From NCBI RefSeq assembly GCF_021390645.1, contig NZ_JAJEJT010000003.1, positions 1,054,001-1,118,000 on the forward strand: a stretch of 64,000 nt of DNA. The letters run 5' to 3'. Below are positions 54,368 through 63,978 of this stretch, piece by piece. The notes below the pieces were generated by a model. The model was not told where the DNA came from. It worked only from the letters and a program-made list of their open reading frames with translations, and ran no database searches. Numbering within the stretch: the first letter of the stretch is position 1; the number at the start of each line of letters is the position of its first letter. Origin of the DNA: Paraburkholderia flagellata (GTDB lineage Bacteria; Pseudomonadota; Gammaproteobacteria; Burkholderiales; Burkholderiaceae). Position numbers and translations under genes: made by a program.

Positions 54368-54868
54368 TCACAGCGGCAACGCATGCGTCGACAGAATCTC
54401 CTTCAGCACCATGAAGCTGCGGACCTGCCGCACACCCGGCAAGTACAACAACTGCTCCGCGTGCAACTGGTTGAAGCTTTCATTATCGCGCGTGCGCACC
54501 AGCATGAAATAGTCGAATTCGCCGGTCACGACGTGGCATTCCACGCAGCCTGAAACCTTCTGCGCCGCTTTCTCGAACGCGGCGAACGCTTCGGGCGTCG
54601 AACGGTCGAGCACGAAGCCGATCACGACCAGCATGCCCGCGCCGAGCGCTTTCGGATCGAGCAACGCGACGATTCCGCGTATCAGCCCCAACTCCTTGAG
54701 CCGTTCCACACGCCGCAGGCACGCGGGCGCACTGAGCTTCACCTTGGCCGCGAGGCTGACGTTCGAAATCGATGCGTCCTGCTGCAAATGCCTGAGGATC
54801 GCGCGATCGATGCGATCCAGGGCCGGCGGCCCATTCGGCGTTGCGGAAGAGTGCCTGGTTAATTTCAT
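54368..54868 (-). CDS. acdR: Lrp/AsnC family regulator of ACC deaminase
   Basis: A 166-residue Lrp-type regulator: helix-turn-helix (LDRIDRAILRHLQQDASISNVSLAAKVKLSAPACLRRVERLKELGLI, about 17-63) and the RAM effector domain (FDYFMLVRTRDNESFNQL). It is divergent from acdS with a 197-base gap. This is the known acdR-acdS arrangement, in which AcdR activates acdS in the presence of ACC. The name rests on this arrangement. Confidence 0.9.
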   Translation of the reverse strand: MKLTRHSSATPNGPPALDRIDRAILRHLQQDASISNVSLAAKVKLSAPACLRRVERLKELGLIRGIVALLDPKALGAGMLVVIGFVLDRSTPEAFAAFEKAAQKVSGCVECHVVTGEFDYFMLVRTRDNESFNQLHAEQLLYLPGVRQVRSFMVLKEILSTHALPL

Positions 54869-55065
54869 TGCGTACGTTAGTCGTTTTGCAAATTAAAAGT
54901 GTTCGGTGGTCAGGAAGATCGCTTTAAACGTAGGTCATCGACATTTTTTTAGCAAGCTCATTTCGCGGCTGGACGCCTAACATTTCTCCATCGGATGGCG
55001 CACGCGATGGCGTGTTCCGACCGTTGACCACGTTGCCGCATGAGCCCACCTCCCGGAGCTATTCG

Positions 55066-56082
55066 ATGAACCTCCAGCGCTTCCCTCGTTATCCACTGAC
55101 GTTCGGACCCACACCCATCCAGCCGCTCAAGCGCCTGAGCCAGCATCTCGGCGGCAAGGTGGAGCTATACGCGAAGCGCGAGGACTGCAACAGCGGACTC
55201 GCCTTCGGCGGCAACAAGACGCGCAAACTCGAATACCTGATTCCCGACGCGCTCGCGCAAGGCTGCGACACGCTGGTCTCGATTGGCGGCATCCAGTCGA
55301 ACCAGACGCGTCAGGTTGCAGCCGTCGCTGCGCATCTCGGCATGAAGTGCGTGCTGGTGCAGGAGAACTGGGTCAACTATTCCGACGCCGTCTATGACCG
55401 GGTAGGCAACATCCAGATGTCGCGCATGATGGGCGCGGACGTGCGGCTCGTGGCGGACGGCTTCGACATCGGTATTCGACCGAGTTGGGAGGAAGCGCTC
55501 GAGAGCGTGCGTTCGGCTGGCGGCAAGCCATATGCGATACCGGCGGGCTGCTCGGAGCATCCGCTCGGCGGCCTCGGTTTCGTGGGATTCGCCGAGGAAG
55601 TGCGGGCGCAGGAGGCGCAACTGGGCTTCAAGTTCGACTACATCGTCGTGTGTTCGGTGACCGGCAGCACGCAGGCGGGCATGGTGGTCGGCTTCGCAGC
55701 AGATGGCCGTGCGGATCGCGTGATTGGCATCGACGCATCGGCTACGCCGGAGAAGACCCACGCGCAAATCACACGCATTGCGCGGCACACCGCCGGGTTG
55801 GTCGACCTCAACCGCGATATCAGCGAAAAAGACGTGATTCTCGACACGCGTTACGCAGGTCCCGAATACGGTTTGCCCAACGATGGCACGCTGGAGGCGA
55901 TTCGCTTGTGCGCGCGGCTCGAGGGCGTGCTCACCGACCCCGTGTACGAGGGCAAGTCGATGCACGGCATGATCGACAAGGTACGCCGCGGCGAATTCGA
56001 GCCGGGGTCGAAGGTGCTGTACGCGCATCTGGGCGGCGTGCCGGCTTTGAGCGCGTACAGCTTTATCTTCCGCGACGGTTGA
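55066..56082 (+). CDS. acdS: 1-aminocyclopropane-1-carboxylate deaminase
   Basis: A 338-residue PLP enzyme, exactly the usual AcdS length, converting ACC (the ethylene precursor) to 2-oxobutyrate and ammonia. The PLP lysine is K51 in GGNKTRK; S78, Y294, E295 and L322 are all present. E295 and L322 separate true ACC deaminases from D-cysteine desulfhydrase homologues. I chose the ATG at 55066, with GGAG upstream, because it gives [19 protein letters not shown] as in the family. This indicates a plant-associated lifestyle. Confidence 0.97.
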   Translation: MNLQRFPRYPLTFGPTPIQPLKRLSQHLGGKVELYAKREDCNSGLAFGGNKTRKLEYLIPDALAQGCDTLVSIGGIQSNQTRQVAAVAAHLGMKCVLVQENWVNYSDAVYDRVGNIQMSRMMGADVRLVADGFDIGIRPSWEEALESVRSAGGKPYAIPAGCSEHPLGGLGFVGFAEEVRAQEAQLGFKFDYIVVCSVTGSTQAGMVVGFAADGRADRVIGIDASATPEKTHAQITRIARHTAGLVDLNRDISEKDVILDTRYAGPEYGLPNDGTLEAIRLCARLEGVLTDPVYEGKSMHGMIDKVRRGEFEPGSKVLYAHLGGVPALSAYSFIFRDG

Positions 56083-56225
56083 GTGGAAGCGAGGGTTCGC
56101 TGGAGCGCGAGGCGGATGCCGCGGTCTTTGACTTTGATCACGGTGCGCCGGGCGAATCACAGCGACAATCGGCGTCCTACACGTCGTGGGAGTGCCGGGC
56201 CCTCTTGCCTCTCCTGCGAACTCCG

Positions 56226-56255
56226 CGCCGGGCTTTCCAGCCCGGCGTTTTTTTT
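56226..56255 (+). terminator. Rho-independent terminator downstream of acdS
   Basis: CGCCGGGCT and AGCCCGGCG pair across TTCC and are followed by eight T residues. Confidence 0.93.
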
Positions 56256-56302
56256 GGGGTCATCGACGGCTACCTGCTTCGCGACGACAACGGTGGATGG
56301 TT

Positions 56303-57694
56303 TCAGCCGTTCTGCTCGGACACCTGTCCGGCATCAGCATCGGTTTCGCGCGCATCGTTGCGCGAACCTCCTGCGGTCCCGACCGCCTCCATCGTCGCGC
56401 CCGTTTCCATAGGCGCTGGCGGCCCACCTACGTCGTCACCGAGCAAGGGGCGCTCGGGGTGCACGAACAGCCATAGCAGCGCACCGCAAGCGGCCGCCGC
56501 GCCGATCACGATCATGCCGCTTCCCCAGCTATGCGTGACCTTGACGACCAGAGCCAGCGTCATGGGACCCGCGACGTTCGACAGGGCTCCCCACACGTTC
56601 GTCCAGCCCGACATGACACCGGCAAACGCGCGCCCGAGATCCTGCGTGGCAGACCACACGACCACCTGCACGAATCCCACCGCGGCAAAGGACAGGCACA
56701 GCAAGCCGATCACCGCGGCAATCGAATCCGCTCGCGAGGCCGCCGCCAACGCAAGCGCGCTCACGACAAATCCGCTCACCGCAACGGGGGTGCGCGCCCG
56801 ATAGATCGAGCCGGTCTTTCTGAGCAGCCAGTCGCTGAATGCCCCCGCGACGAACACTGCCACGAACACCGCCACCCACGGCAACGATGCGTACAGACCC
56901 ATCGCCTTGAGCGAAAGCCCGCGCGCGCGCATGAGGTACGTTGGCAGCCATGTCGTATAGAAGCTCTGGATCAGCACCAGCAGGAAGTACTGGATACCGA
57001 AGATCCAGAAGCGCCACTGCCGCAGACAGCGCGTGAGCGCCCCCCGCGCTGCGGTACGCTCAGGTGGCTGGCCGGCTGCGATGTACTCGACCTCCGCCTT
57101 CGTGATGAGCGGATGCGCCGCAGGCGTGTCGCGGTAGCCGAACCACCAGATCGCGCCGAGCAGCAGTCCCAGTGCGCCGAATCCATGGAAAACGGCGTGC
57201 CACCCGAACCGCGCGATGGTCCACGCGGTAAGCGGCGCCGAAACGATCGGGCCAAGATAGAGTCCTGCGAGCAGCAGTGCGTTGCCTTTCGCGCGCTCGC
57301 TGGCCGGAACCCAGCGCTTGAGTGCGACGACACTGCTCGACCAGTCCGCCGATTGCGCCCCGCCCAGCACGAGGCGGCACCCGAAGAGCCACGCGAACGA
57401 GGTGCCAAGGGGCGTGGCGAGCATCATGAGCGACCAGAGCGTACTCGTGCCGAACAGCACTTTGCGCGACCCGAAGCGTTCTGCCGCGCGCCCGGCCGGT
57501 ATCTGCCCGATTGCATAGGCCCAGAAGTAGATCGTGAGAATCATCGACATCTCGACGATCGACAGGCCCAGTTCGTTCTGGATCGTCGGCGCTGCGACGG
57601 CCATGGCGGTGCGGTCGAGCGTCATCACGAACGTCAGTGGCGCAACGAGCAATGCCACGATCTTCCAGCGGAGATGGTTCACGTTGTGCAACAT
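56303..57694 (-). CDS. MFS transporter, anion:cation symporter (ACS) type
   Basis: A 463-residue permease with 12 helices. It has the ACS-family pattern MTLDRTAMAVAAPTIQNELGLS, GQIPAGRAAERFGSRKVLFG and SSVVALKRWVPASERAKGNA. Family members carry glucarate, hexuronates, phthalate or similar acids. AGGGAG precedes the ATG. A hydrophilic C-terminal tail of about 45 residues (GGPPAPMETGATMEAVGTAG...) is longer than usual. It stands alone between the acdS terminator and an HxlR gene, so the substrate is unknown. Confidence 0.9.
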   Translation of the reverse strand: MLHNVNHLRWKIVALLVAPLTFVMTLDRTAMAVAAPTIQNELGLSIVEMSMILTIYFWAYAIGQIPAGRAAERFGSRKVLFGTSTLWSLMMLATPLGTSFAWLFGCRLVLGGAQSADWSSSVVALKRWVPASERAKGNALLLAGLYLGPIVSAPLTAWTIARFGWHAVFHGFGALGLLLGAIWWFGYRDTPAAHPLITKAEVEYIAAGQPPERTAARGALTRCLRQWRFWIFGIQYFLLVLIQSFYTTWLPTYLMRARGLSLKAMGLYASLPWVAVFVAVFVAGAFSDWLLRKTGSIYRARTPVAVSGFVVSALALAAASRADSIAAVIGLLCLSFAAVGFVQVVVWSATQDLGRAFAGVMSGWTNVWGALSNVAGPMTLALVVKVTHSWGSGMIVIGAAAACGALLWLFVHPERPLLGDDVGGPPAPMETGATMEAVGTAGGSRNDARETDADAGQVSEQNG

Positions 57695-57791
57695 CGATCA
57701 ACTCCCTGGTCGTACCGAAACCCGCCCGTAGCGATGCCGGCGGGCAGGCCTCGCGCACGTCATCGCGAGGATAGTTCGGGTACCTGAGGAA

Positions 57792-58160
57792 TCACGCCTC
57801 GCGGCCGGCGTGATCGCGATCAGCCGCTTCAAAGCCCTGTGGATCGCGCTCGGCCCACTGTCGAGCCCAAGCCAGCAGCGGCTCCAATGCGGCCCTGAGT
57901 TTCCTGCCTTCTGCCGTCATCCGATAACCACCTTCGCCGTGCTCGACGAGACCAGACGCTCTCAATTCTGCGAGCCGCGTATTGAGCAGGCGGGCATTGG
58001 TGTCGCAGGCTTCCTGGAGCGAGCGGAACGTCAATGCCTCGCCGCGGAGTTCCCACAGTATCCGCAGTGCGGTGCGCCGCCCGAGCAAGTCCAGCACGAC
58101 CATGATCGGCCGACCGGTTGTCGAGCCGCGAACGGGTTGTCCTGGCCGTGGAATTTTCAT
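57792..58160 (-). CDS. HxlR family transcriptional regulator
   Basis: A 122-residue winged-helix regulator of the HxlR/MarR-like type: LGRRTALRILWELRGEALTFRSLQEAC and NTRLAELRASGLVEHGEGGYRMTAEGRKL. HxlR proteins often answer redox or aldehyde signals. It has no CxxC sensor; one Cys is present at DACDTN. The neighbouring MFS gene 97 bases downstream on the same strand is a possible target. Confidence 0.88.
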   Translation of the reverse strand: MKIPRPGQPVRGSTTGRPIMVVLDLLGRRTALRILWELRGEALTFRSLQEACDTNARLLNTRLAELRASGLVEHGEGGYRMTAEGRKLRAALEPLLAWARQWAERDPQGFEAADRDHAGREA

Positions 58161-58232
58161 GCTTTACTTTTTAAAGCATCGAATTCAGGCTGTCAACCTG
58201 TGAGCGCGGGAACACGCGATGCGCCCCTCTCG

Positions 58233-59132
58233 CTACGCATGACGCGAAAAGCGATGCCCGAGTTCGCGCAACCACGCCAGAAAGGTGTTGATGGCAGGAT
58301 CCTCGCGGCGCGCATCGCGCACATAGCTGCAGTAGCGCCATGCCGGCAGGGCGGGGCCGTCGAAGGGAAACACGAGACGGCCCTCTTTGACATCGAGCGC
58401 GACGAGCGCGGTGGGACCCATTGCAATACCTAGACCATCGATGGCGGCTTGCAGGGTCAAATAGAAGTGATCCAGTTGCTGGGAATGGCGAGGGGCAAGC
58501 CCCGGGTTGCCGCTCGTCGCAAGCCACTCCGCCCAAAGGCCGGGATAGGTCGCCGTGTGTAGCAGGGTGTGGTGCGCCAGGTCCGGCACATCGTGTATCG
58601 GGTGCGCTTCCAGCACCTTGGGCGAGCAAACCGGCAGCCGGACTTCCGACAAGAACTCCTCGACGGCATACCCCGCTGACTTCTGCTCGCTGCCGCGAAT
58701 CGCCACATCGCATTCGTCGCCCAGCTTGTCGATCGGCTCATCCGAAGTCGTCAGCCGCACCTCCACCGCCGGATTGGTCAGCTGGAAGCTGGAAAGCTGC
58801 GGCAATAACCAGCGCAACGCGAAAGTCGTGGGCGCATTGACCCTCACGATCTGCGCCCGCGTGGCCCGAAGTTGCTCACTGGTCGCGAGCGCGATGCGAT
58901 CCAGCGCCGCCGATACCTCGGCCAGATAAGCGCGCCCCGACGCTGTCAATACGACTCTTCGGCCGCGCCGCTCGAACAGGTCGAGGCCAAGCCAGTCCTC
59001 CAGTTGCCGCACTTGTCGGCTGACGGCCCCGTGCGTGACGCAAAGCTCCTCGGCTGCCGCTGAAAAACTTTCCGCGCGAGCGGCGGCTTCGAATACGCGC
59101 AGCGCGTTCAACGGTGGCAGACGACGAGACAT
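58233..59132 (-). CDS. GcvA-like LysR regulator
   Basis: A 299-residue LysR regulator starting MSRRLPPLNALRVFEAAARAESFSAAAEELCVTHGAVSRQVRQLEDWLG, the GcvA subgroup pattern, with a standard effector domain. It is divergent from purA across 143 bases. Regulation of purA by it would be unusual and is only suggested by position. Confidence 0.92.
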   Translation of the reverse strand: MSRRLPPLNALRVFEAAARAESFSAAAEELCVTHGAVSRQVRQLEDWLGLDLFERRGRRVVLTASGRAYLAEVSAALDRIALATSEQLRATRAQIVRVNAPTTFALRWLLPQLSSFQLTNPAVEVRLTTSDEPIDKLGDECDVAIRGSEQKSAGYAVEEFLSEVRLPVCSPKVLEAHPIHDVPDLAHHTLLHTATYPGLWAEWLATSGNPGLAPRHSQQLDHFYLTLQAAIDGLGIAMGPTALVALDVKEGRLVFPFDGPALPAWRYCSYVRDARREDPAINTFLAWLRELGHRFSRHA

Positions 59133-59275
59133 AACCCCAATCCTATGTGATTTTTCCTGACAAGTTCGGTGAGTTTACATCGCTTTTCGTGGCGCCAGCG
59201 GAGCCCTATATTTGGCCCCTTGGCAGCAGTTCCGGTTCTGGATCTGTTCTATTTACTCACCAGGGGAAATATCTC

Positions 59276-60559
59276 ATGTCGAACGTCGTCGTGGTCGGCG
59301 CGCAGTGGGGCGATGAGGGAAAGGGCCGGATCGTGGATTGGCTCGCGGAGAAGGCGGACATCGTCGTTCGTTACAACGGTGGGCACAACGCGGGGCACAC
59401 GCTGGTGGTGGATGGCCGGACCTACAAGCTGGCGCTGCTCCCGAGCGGTGTGGTGCGCGGGAAGCTCGGCCTGATCGGCAACGGCGTCGCGCTCGACCCC
59501 GAGGCGCTGCTCGCGGAGATCGACCGTATGGCAGCGATGGGCATTCGCGTGACGCCTGAGGTGCTTCAGATCGCCGAGACGGCGACGCTGGTGCTGCCAG
59601 TTCATCGCGCGATCGACGCTGCCCAGGAACGGATGCGCGCGAAGCCGCTTGGCACCACTCTGCGCGGCATCGGTCCGGCATACGAAGACAAGGTTGGGCG
59701 TCGCGGACTGCGTGTGTGCGACCTTGCCGAACCGGAGCTGCTGGCCCAGAAACTCGACGTATTGCTCGAGCACCACAATGCGTGGCTTCGCGGTTCGGGC
59801 CAGGAGCCATTCCCGCGCGACCCGATGTTGAATGACCTGCTTGCCATGGCGCCACGCATCCTGCCGTTCGTGGGCCGTGTCTGGGAACAGCTCGATCACG
59901 CGCATTCGTCGGGCAAGCGCGTGGTATTCGAAGGCTCGCAAGCGGTCATGCTGGACGTGGATTGGGGCAGCTACCCCTACGTCACATCGTCGAGCACCAT
60001 CGCCGCCGGCGCGGCCAGTGGCGCCGGCATCGCCCCGTCGCACCTGGGGCGCGTGCTTGGCGTCAGCAAGGTCTACGCAACGCGTGTTGGCGAAGGCCCG
60101 TTCACATCGGAACTGGATGGAGCGCTCGGCGACGAACTCAGGCAGCGTGGCGGCGAGTACGGCGTCAACACCGGGCGCCCGCGCCGCTGCGGTTGGCTGG
60201 ATACGGTGCAACTGCGTCAGAGCTGCAAAGTCGCGGGCATCAACCAGCTGGCGCTGACCAAGCTCGATGTGCTCGATGGCTTCGAGTCGGTGCAGCTATG
60301 TGTGGGCTACATGCTCGATGGTGCGCGCATCGACTACATGCCTTCCACGAACGCCGAACAGCAGCGCCTTCAGCCGGTCCTCAGGCGCTTCGACGGTTGG
60401 GCGGGTTCGACCCGGGGCGTGCGCACATATGGCGACTTGCCACCGCAGGCAGCGGCGTTGATCGATGCGATTCAGAACGAAGTCGGCGTTCCCGTGGCGA
60501 TGGTCACCACCGGCCCTGAACGCGATGATGCAATTGTCCTGCAACCCCCATTCGCGTAA
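59276..60559 (+). CDS. purA: Adenylosuccinate synthetase
   Basis: A 427-residue GTP-dependent enzyme joining IMP and aspartate on the path to AMP. The active-site segments are intact: GDEGKGR (12-18) and NGGHNAGH (34-41) with catalytic D13 and H41, then GTTLRGIGPAYEDK and VGEGPFTSEL. I chose the ATG at 59276 after AGGGGAAA. It is not in the usual hflKC-hisZ-purA context of beta-proteobacteria and lies next to a LysR regulator, so it may be a second, horizontally acquired or specialised copy. The window cannot show whether another copy exists. Confidence 0.94.
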   Translation: MSNVVVVGAQWGDEGKGRIVDWLAEKADIVVRYNGGHNAGHTLVVDGRTYKLALLPSGVVRGKLGLIGNGVALDPEALLAEIDRMAAMGIRVTPEVLQIAETATLVLPVHRAIDAAQERMRAKPLGTTLRGIGPAYEDKVGRRGLRVCDLAEPELLAQKLDVLLEHHNAWLRGSGQEPFPRDPMLNDLLAMAPRILPFVGRVWEQLDHAHSSGKRVVFEGSQAVMLDVDWGSYPYVTSSSTIAAGAASGAGIAPSHLGRVLGVSKVYATRVGEGPFTSELDGALGDELRQRGGEYGVNTGRPRRCGWLDTVQLRQSCKVAGINQLALTKLDVLDGFESVQLCVGYMLDGARIDYMPSTNAEQQRLQPVLRRFDGWAGSTRGVRTYGDLPPQAAALIDAIQNEVGVPVAMVTTGPERDDAIVLQPPFA

Positions 60560-60591
60560 TCGAACGGCGCGGGTATTTGAGCGGCGAAACC

Positions 60592-60613
60592 TGGCAAGCA
60601 GCCATGCTTGCCA
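60592..60613. terminator. Hairpin between convergent purA and VOC genes
   Basis: TGGCAAGCA and TGCTTGCCA are perfect 9-bp arms around GCCA. There is no T tract. Confidence 0.5.
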
Positions 60614-60623
60614 AAATGTTGGC

Positions 60624-61034
60624 CTAACCTTCGTTGGCCAGCCTTGAGCGGATCTCTGCAACCGGGAGGTCGCGCTGATGTGTGGCGATCTGCCAGGTGT
60701 TTCCCCACGGATCTCTGACCATCGCGCGCCTGTCGCCGTATGGCAGGTCGGCCGGAAGCTCGAGCGAGATCGCATTTGCGGCCATTGCTCGCTGGTAAGT
60801 CGAATCGGTGTCCTCGACGTAGACATAGAGGAATGCCGGCATCGGATCGCGAAGGCCGTCTGACCCGCTGACCATCACGACGGAATCGCCGATCCTGATT
60901 TCGGCTGGCAGCCCGTCACGGAATTCGCCCTGCGCCTGAAACACCGTCTTGATGAACGTGATCAGGTTTTGCGCGTCCCGCACGACGATGCGGGGCGTGA
61001 CGGTATGCCATCCATCGGGCTGAAATCCGGTCAT
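60624..61034 (-). CDS. VOC (glyoxalase/bleomycin-resistance) family protein
   Basis: A 136-residue single-module VOC protein of the PhnB-like kind: HTVTPRIVVRDAQNLITFIKTVF at the start, IRIGDSVVMVSG in the middle and YGDRRAMVRDPWGNTWQIATH at the end. Possible metal ligands are H10 and the glutamate of SLELPADLPYGDR. The function is unknown. Convergent with purA. Confidence 0.88.
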   Translation of the reverse strand: MTGFQPDGWHTVTPRIVVRDAQNLITFIKTVFQAQGEFRDGLPAEIRIGDSVVMVSGSDGLRDPMPAFLYVYVEDTDSTYQRAMAANAISLELPADLPYGDRRAMVRDPWGNTWQIATHQRDLPVAEIRSRLANEG

Positions 61035-61092
61035 GTTGCGCTGCCTCGCAAGAGATTCGCCAGGGCATTGTGCGCCGGGCGCCGGGTTGGCG

Positions 61093-61323
61093 CTATGCGC
61101 GTTTGCGCAGCGGCTCGAGCAAGCCTTTCAGGCCGTTATGGTCCAACTCGTGCATCAGCGCGAGCAGCCGGCCGATCTCGCCCGGCGGGAACCCTTCGCG
61201 GGCGAACCAGTTGAGGTAATGCCCGGGCAGGTCGGCGATGAGCCGGCCTTTGTATTTGCCGAAGGGCATGGCGAGGGTGACGAGGCGTTCGAGGTCTGCG
61301 GCTTGCATCGGCATATTGTGCAT
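61093..61323 (-). CDS. DUF3820 family protein
   Basis: A 76-residue protein with the DUF3820 core MPFGKYKGRLIADLPGHYLNWFAREGFPPGEIGRLLALM. Family members are sometimes called putative quorum-sensing-regulated virulence factors, but the function is not established; the same motif occurs in exonuclease-linked proteins. An ATG five codons further in is an alternative start. Standalone. Confidence 0.85.
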   Translation of the reverse strand: MHNMPMQAADLERLVTLAMPFGKYKGRLIADLPGHYLNWFAREGFPPGEIGRLLALMHELDHNGLKGLLEPLRKRA

Positions 61324-61397
61324 GGTTTGGCGTTCCCGCGCGGATGAAGGCTATGCAGCGGACCGTGATGGGGAACGTCGAAGGGGTAGCCCGTTGC

Positions 61398-62021
61398 TCA
61401 CGGCATCCCGTTGCCGCAATGCGCCGCAAACCCTGGACGTGCGGCAAGCCGTTCGAAATACGCGGAAACGGCGGGCAAACAGGGATGCTCGAACGGCGTG
61501 CCGAACCAGCGGTTCACCGACAACCCAACGGGAATATCCGCAAGCGAGAATTGCGAGCCGGCGACGAACGCGCCGGTTGCCTGCAGCCGCGCGTCGAGAA
61601 TGCGCATATGCCGGGTCCAGTTCTCGATGGAAAGGGCAATTTCGCCCGTCACCTGGTGAGCGGGCGACGCTCTGACCAGACCGAGAAATGCATAGCTCCA
61701 CGAACGGTTCAGGTCGCTCGCCTGCCAGTCCATCCATTGATCGACGCGCGCGCGCATCACTGCATCGGCCGAATAGAGATGCGCGCCACCGTAGCGCGAC
61801 GCCAGATAGCGGATGATGGTGTTCGACTCCCACAGAACGAAATCGCCGTCCTTGATGACCGGCACGAGCGCATTGGGATTCAATGCGAGGAACTCCGGCG
61901 TATGTGTCGAGCGAAAGCCCGCGCCCCAATCCTCCTGCTCGAAGGGAAGGTTCAATTCGACACAGGTCCAGAGCACCTTGCGAACGTTGACGGACGATGC
62001 TTTTCCAAGGATGTTGAGCAT
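61398..62021 (-). CDS. Glutathione S-transferase family protein
   Basis: A 207-residue GST. The thioredoxin-like N-domain has [23 protein letters not shown] with a Ser in the catalytic position, [25 protein letters not shown] (glutathione-binding cis-Pro and ES), and a helical C-domain with SLADIPVG. I chose the ATG at 62021; the ribosome site is weak, and readings starting up to about 85 codons upstream are open, so the start is not certain. It is divergent from another GST gene. Confidence 0.87.
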   Translation of the reverse strand: MLNILGKASSVNVRKVLWTCVELNLPFEQEDWGAGFRSTHTPEFLALNPNALVPVIKDGDFVLWESNTIIRYLASRYGGAHLYSADAVMRARVDQWMDWQASDLNRSWSYAFLGLVRASPAHQVTGEIALSIENWTRHMRILDARLQATGAFVAGSQFSLADIPVGLSVNRWFGTPFEHPCLPAVSAYFERLAARPGFAAHCGNGMP

Positions 62022-62197
62022 ATCGAAGGGAATAAGAAGGGAAACCGCGCGCACCGACGATACGTCACGCATCTGAGCGCCGCCATGTACAGTTGCCCGA
62101 ACACGCGCCGCTGCAGTTCCCGGCAGCGCTTGCATTGCGTACGCAACCGGTGCATGGTTCAAAGACTTGCCCCCGGCTCGAACCAGGAGACTCAACG

Positions 62198-62857
62198 ATG
62201 TCGCTCGCGCTTTATGGTCATCCGTTCTCGTCGTACACGCAGAAAGTGCTCGTCGCGCTGTACGAGAACAACACACCCTTCGAATTTCGCAGCATCGGCC
62301 CGGATACGCCCGAACATACCGCGCAGTGGCTCAGACGCTGGCCGCTACGCAAGTTTCCGGTGCTCGTGGACGGCGAGCGCAACGTTGCGGAAACAAGCAT
62401 CATCATCGAATATCTGCAGCTTGAGCATCCCGGGCCGGTACGTCTGCTGCCCGCCGATCCCATGGCCGCGCTCGACGTGCGCTTTCTCGACCGCTTCTTC
62501 GACCTGCATGTCATGACGCCCGTGCAACGTGCCGTGGACGGCGCGTTGACCGGCGACCCGGCGAGGCGCGACGAAGGGCGGGCCTTCGCGGAGGAAAAGC
62601 TCGAACTCGCCTATGCATGGCTCGAAGGCCACCTCGCGGGCAAAACCTGGGCGGCGGGCGAGGACTACACGATGGCGGACTGCGCCGCGTCTTCGTCGCT
62701 GTTCTACGCGGACTGGACGCATCGCATCGCCCCGACGTATCCCGTGCTGCGCGCCTATCGCGAGCGCCTGCTCGCGCGGCCTTCGTACGCGCGCGCCGTG
62801 AACGAGGCGCGGCCATACCGTCCGCTCTTTCCGCTCGGCGCACCGGATCGCGATTGA
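62198..62857 (+). CDS. Glutathione S-transferase family protein
   Basis: A 219-residue GST beginning [24 protein letters not shown], with [22 protein letters not shown] for glutathione binding and a C-domain with [24 protein letters not shown] precedes the ATG at 62198. It is of a different subgroup from the divergent neighbour at 61398, so the pair is not a recent duplication. The substrate is unknown; detoxification is the usual role. Confidence 0.92.
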   Translation: MSLALYGHPFSSYTQKVLVALYENNTPFEFRSIGPDTPEHTAQWLRRWPLRKFPVLVDGERNVAETSIIIEYLQLEHPGPVRLLPADPMAALDVRFLDRFFDLHVMTPVQRAVDGALTGDPARRDEGRAFAEEKLELAYAWLEGHLAGKTWAAGEDYTMADCAASSSLFYADWTHRIAPTYPVLRAYRERLLARPSYARAVNEARPYRPLFPLGAPDRD

Positions 62858-62964
62858 TGTGATTCGCTGACGCTATTCGATAAGGCATCCGAAGTAGTAT
62901 GGGGCGCAAAAAACACAGAGAGGCTTGCGCTACGCATGCCTCTTTCGCGCTGTAGACAACGGAA

Positions 62965-63156
62965 TCAACCCACCGAAGGTTCCCCTTCGCCGGACTGCTT
63001 GCCCGGGCGGTCGGCGGGCGACTGCTTGCGCGACTTGTCATCGCGCTCGGGCATGGCGCTGCGCTGGTCGTCGCTGTGCTCGGTGTGTTTCTTTTGTTGG
63101 CTTTCGTTGGCGTTGCCGGCGCCACTTTCTTGGGGCTTTGGGGTGCTGGCGTTCAT
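62965..63156 (-). CDS. Small hydrophilic protein, unknown function
   Basis: A 63-residue, strongly charged, Gln-, Ser-, Lys- and Glu-rich protein starting MNASTPKPQESGAGNANESQ and ending QSGEGEPSVG, with no hydrophobic segment. AGAGGA stands 4 bases before the ATG at 63156, supporting translation; longer readings lose this. Probably intrinsically disordered. I do not recognise a named family. It lies 79 bases after the CGNR gene on the same strand and may be co-transcribed. Confidence 0.6.
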   Translation of the reverse strand: MNASTPKPQESGAGNANESQQKKHTEHSDDQRSAMPERDDKSRKQSPADRPGKQSGEGEPSVG

Positions 63157-63235
63157 CGTTCCTCTCCCATTTCGGTAGGTTCGCCAGGTCCCGCAAGGCT
63201 CGCGCCCGGGGCGCACGCCTGCCCACACCAGCGCC

Positions 63236-63868
63236 TCAGGCGCTTTCGCGCTCCTTGAGCCGTTTGCGGTGCGCGGCAACTTTCGCGCGATTCCCGCAGA
63301 TCGCCATGCTGCACCAGCGGCGCGCGTGGCCGCGCGTGTGGTCGGCGAAGAGCAGCGTGCATTTCGGCCCTTCGCAGGCTTTCACGTGCGTGAAGTCTTG
63401 CTCACACACCAGTTTCGCCAGTGCTTCGGCAATCGGCATCAAGAGCGATTCCGGCGATTTCCAGCGCCGGTTCACGCGGTACTCGAATGCCGCCGCGCCT
63501 TCGCTGCCGGGCGCAACGACTTCGCCGTAGCGATCGTCGCGCGCGAGCAGGTCGTTGAGCGGCGCGAGTTCGCCCAAATCGGCGCTGGCGAGCGGCCGCC
63601 CCTTTCTTTCCCGCACGAAGCCCCGGAACCATTCGCGCAGGGCGCGCGCCTTGCCGGCAACCGTGTCGAACTCGGCCGCCGTGAACTGCGCGTGCATGGC
63701 GGCAAGCGCCGGCGCGGGGACCATGCCCGCCTGTTCGAGCCAGGACAGCAAACCTTCGCCGTCGGCGATCCAGTCGATGGGCACGTCCACCGGTGTCGCA
63801 ACCGAGTTCAGGAAGTCGAGCCCCGGCGCGTCGGCTACGAATATCGCCGGTATTGGGCGGTAATCCAT
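63236..63868 (-). CDS. CGNR zinc-finger protein with ABATE domain
   Basis: A 210-residue protein. The N-terminal part (about 1-150) matches the ABATE domain found with CGNR. The C-terminal CGNR zinc finger has CEGPKCTLLFADHT followed by RRWCSMAICGNRAKVAAHRKR, giving four Cys ligands. Such proteins are thought to be stress-related transcriptional regulators. It is divergent from a gene beyond the right edge. Confidence 0.9.
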   Translation of the reverse strand: MDYRPIPAIFVADAPGLDFLNSVATPVDVPIDWIADGEGLLSWLEQAGMVPAPALAAMHAQFTAAEFDTVAGKARALREWFRGFVRERKGRPLASADLGELAPLNDLLARDDRYGEVVAPGSEGAAAFEYRVNRRWKSPESLLMPIAEALAKLVCEQDFTHVKACEGPKCTLLFADHTRGHARRWCSMAICGNRAKVAAHRKRLKERESA

Positions 63869-63904
63869 CTTCTTGTCGCAAAAGGTAATCAGGGTGCAGT
63901 CAGT

Positions 63905-63978
63905 GTAACCATTAAAAACGCGCTTGACAAGTTACGTCCACCGTTAGTAACCTCTAAAACGTGATTTGTACGGTTACC
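63905..63978. promoter_or_regulatory. Promoter with repeated GGTTAC/GTAACC half-sites
   Basis: TTGACA lies at 63924-63929. Four related half-sites surround it: GTAACC (63905-63910), GTTAC (63931-63935), GTAACC (63947-63952) and GGTTACC (63972-63978). This suggests an operator for the gene starting beyond the window, perhaps of TetR type. Confidence 0.4.
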
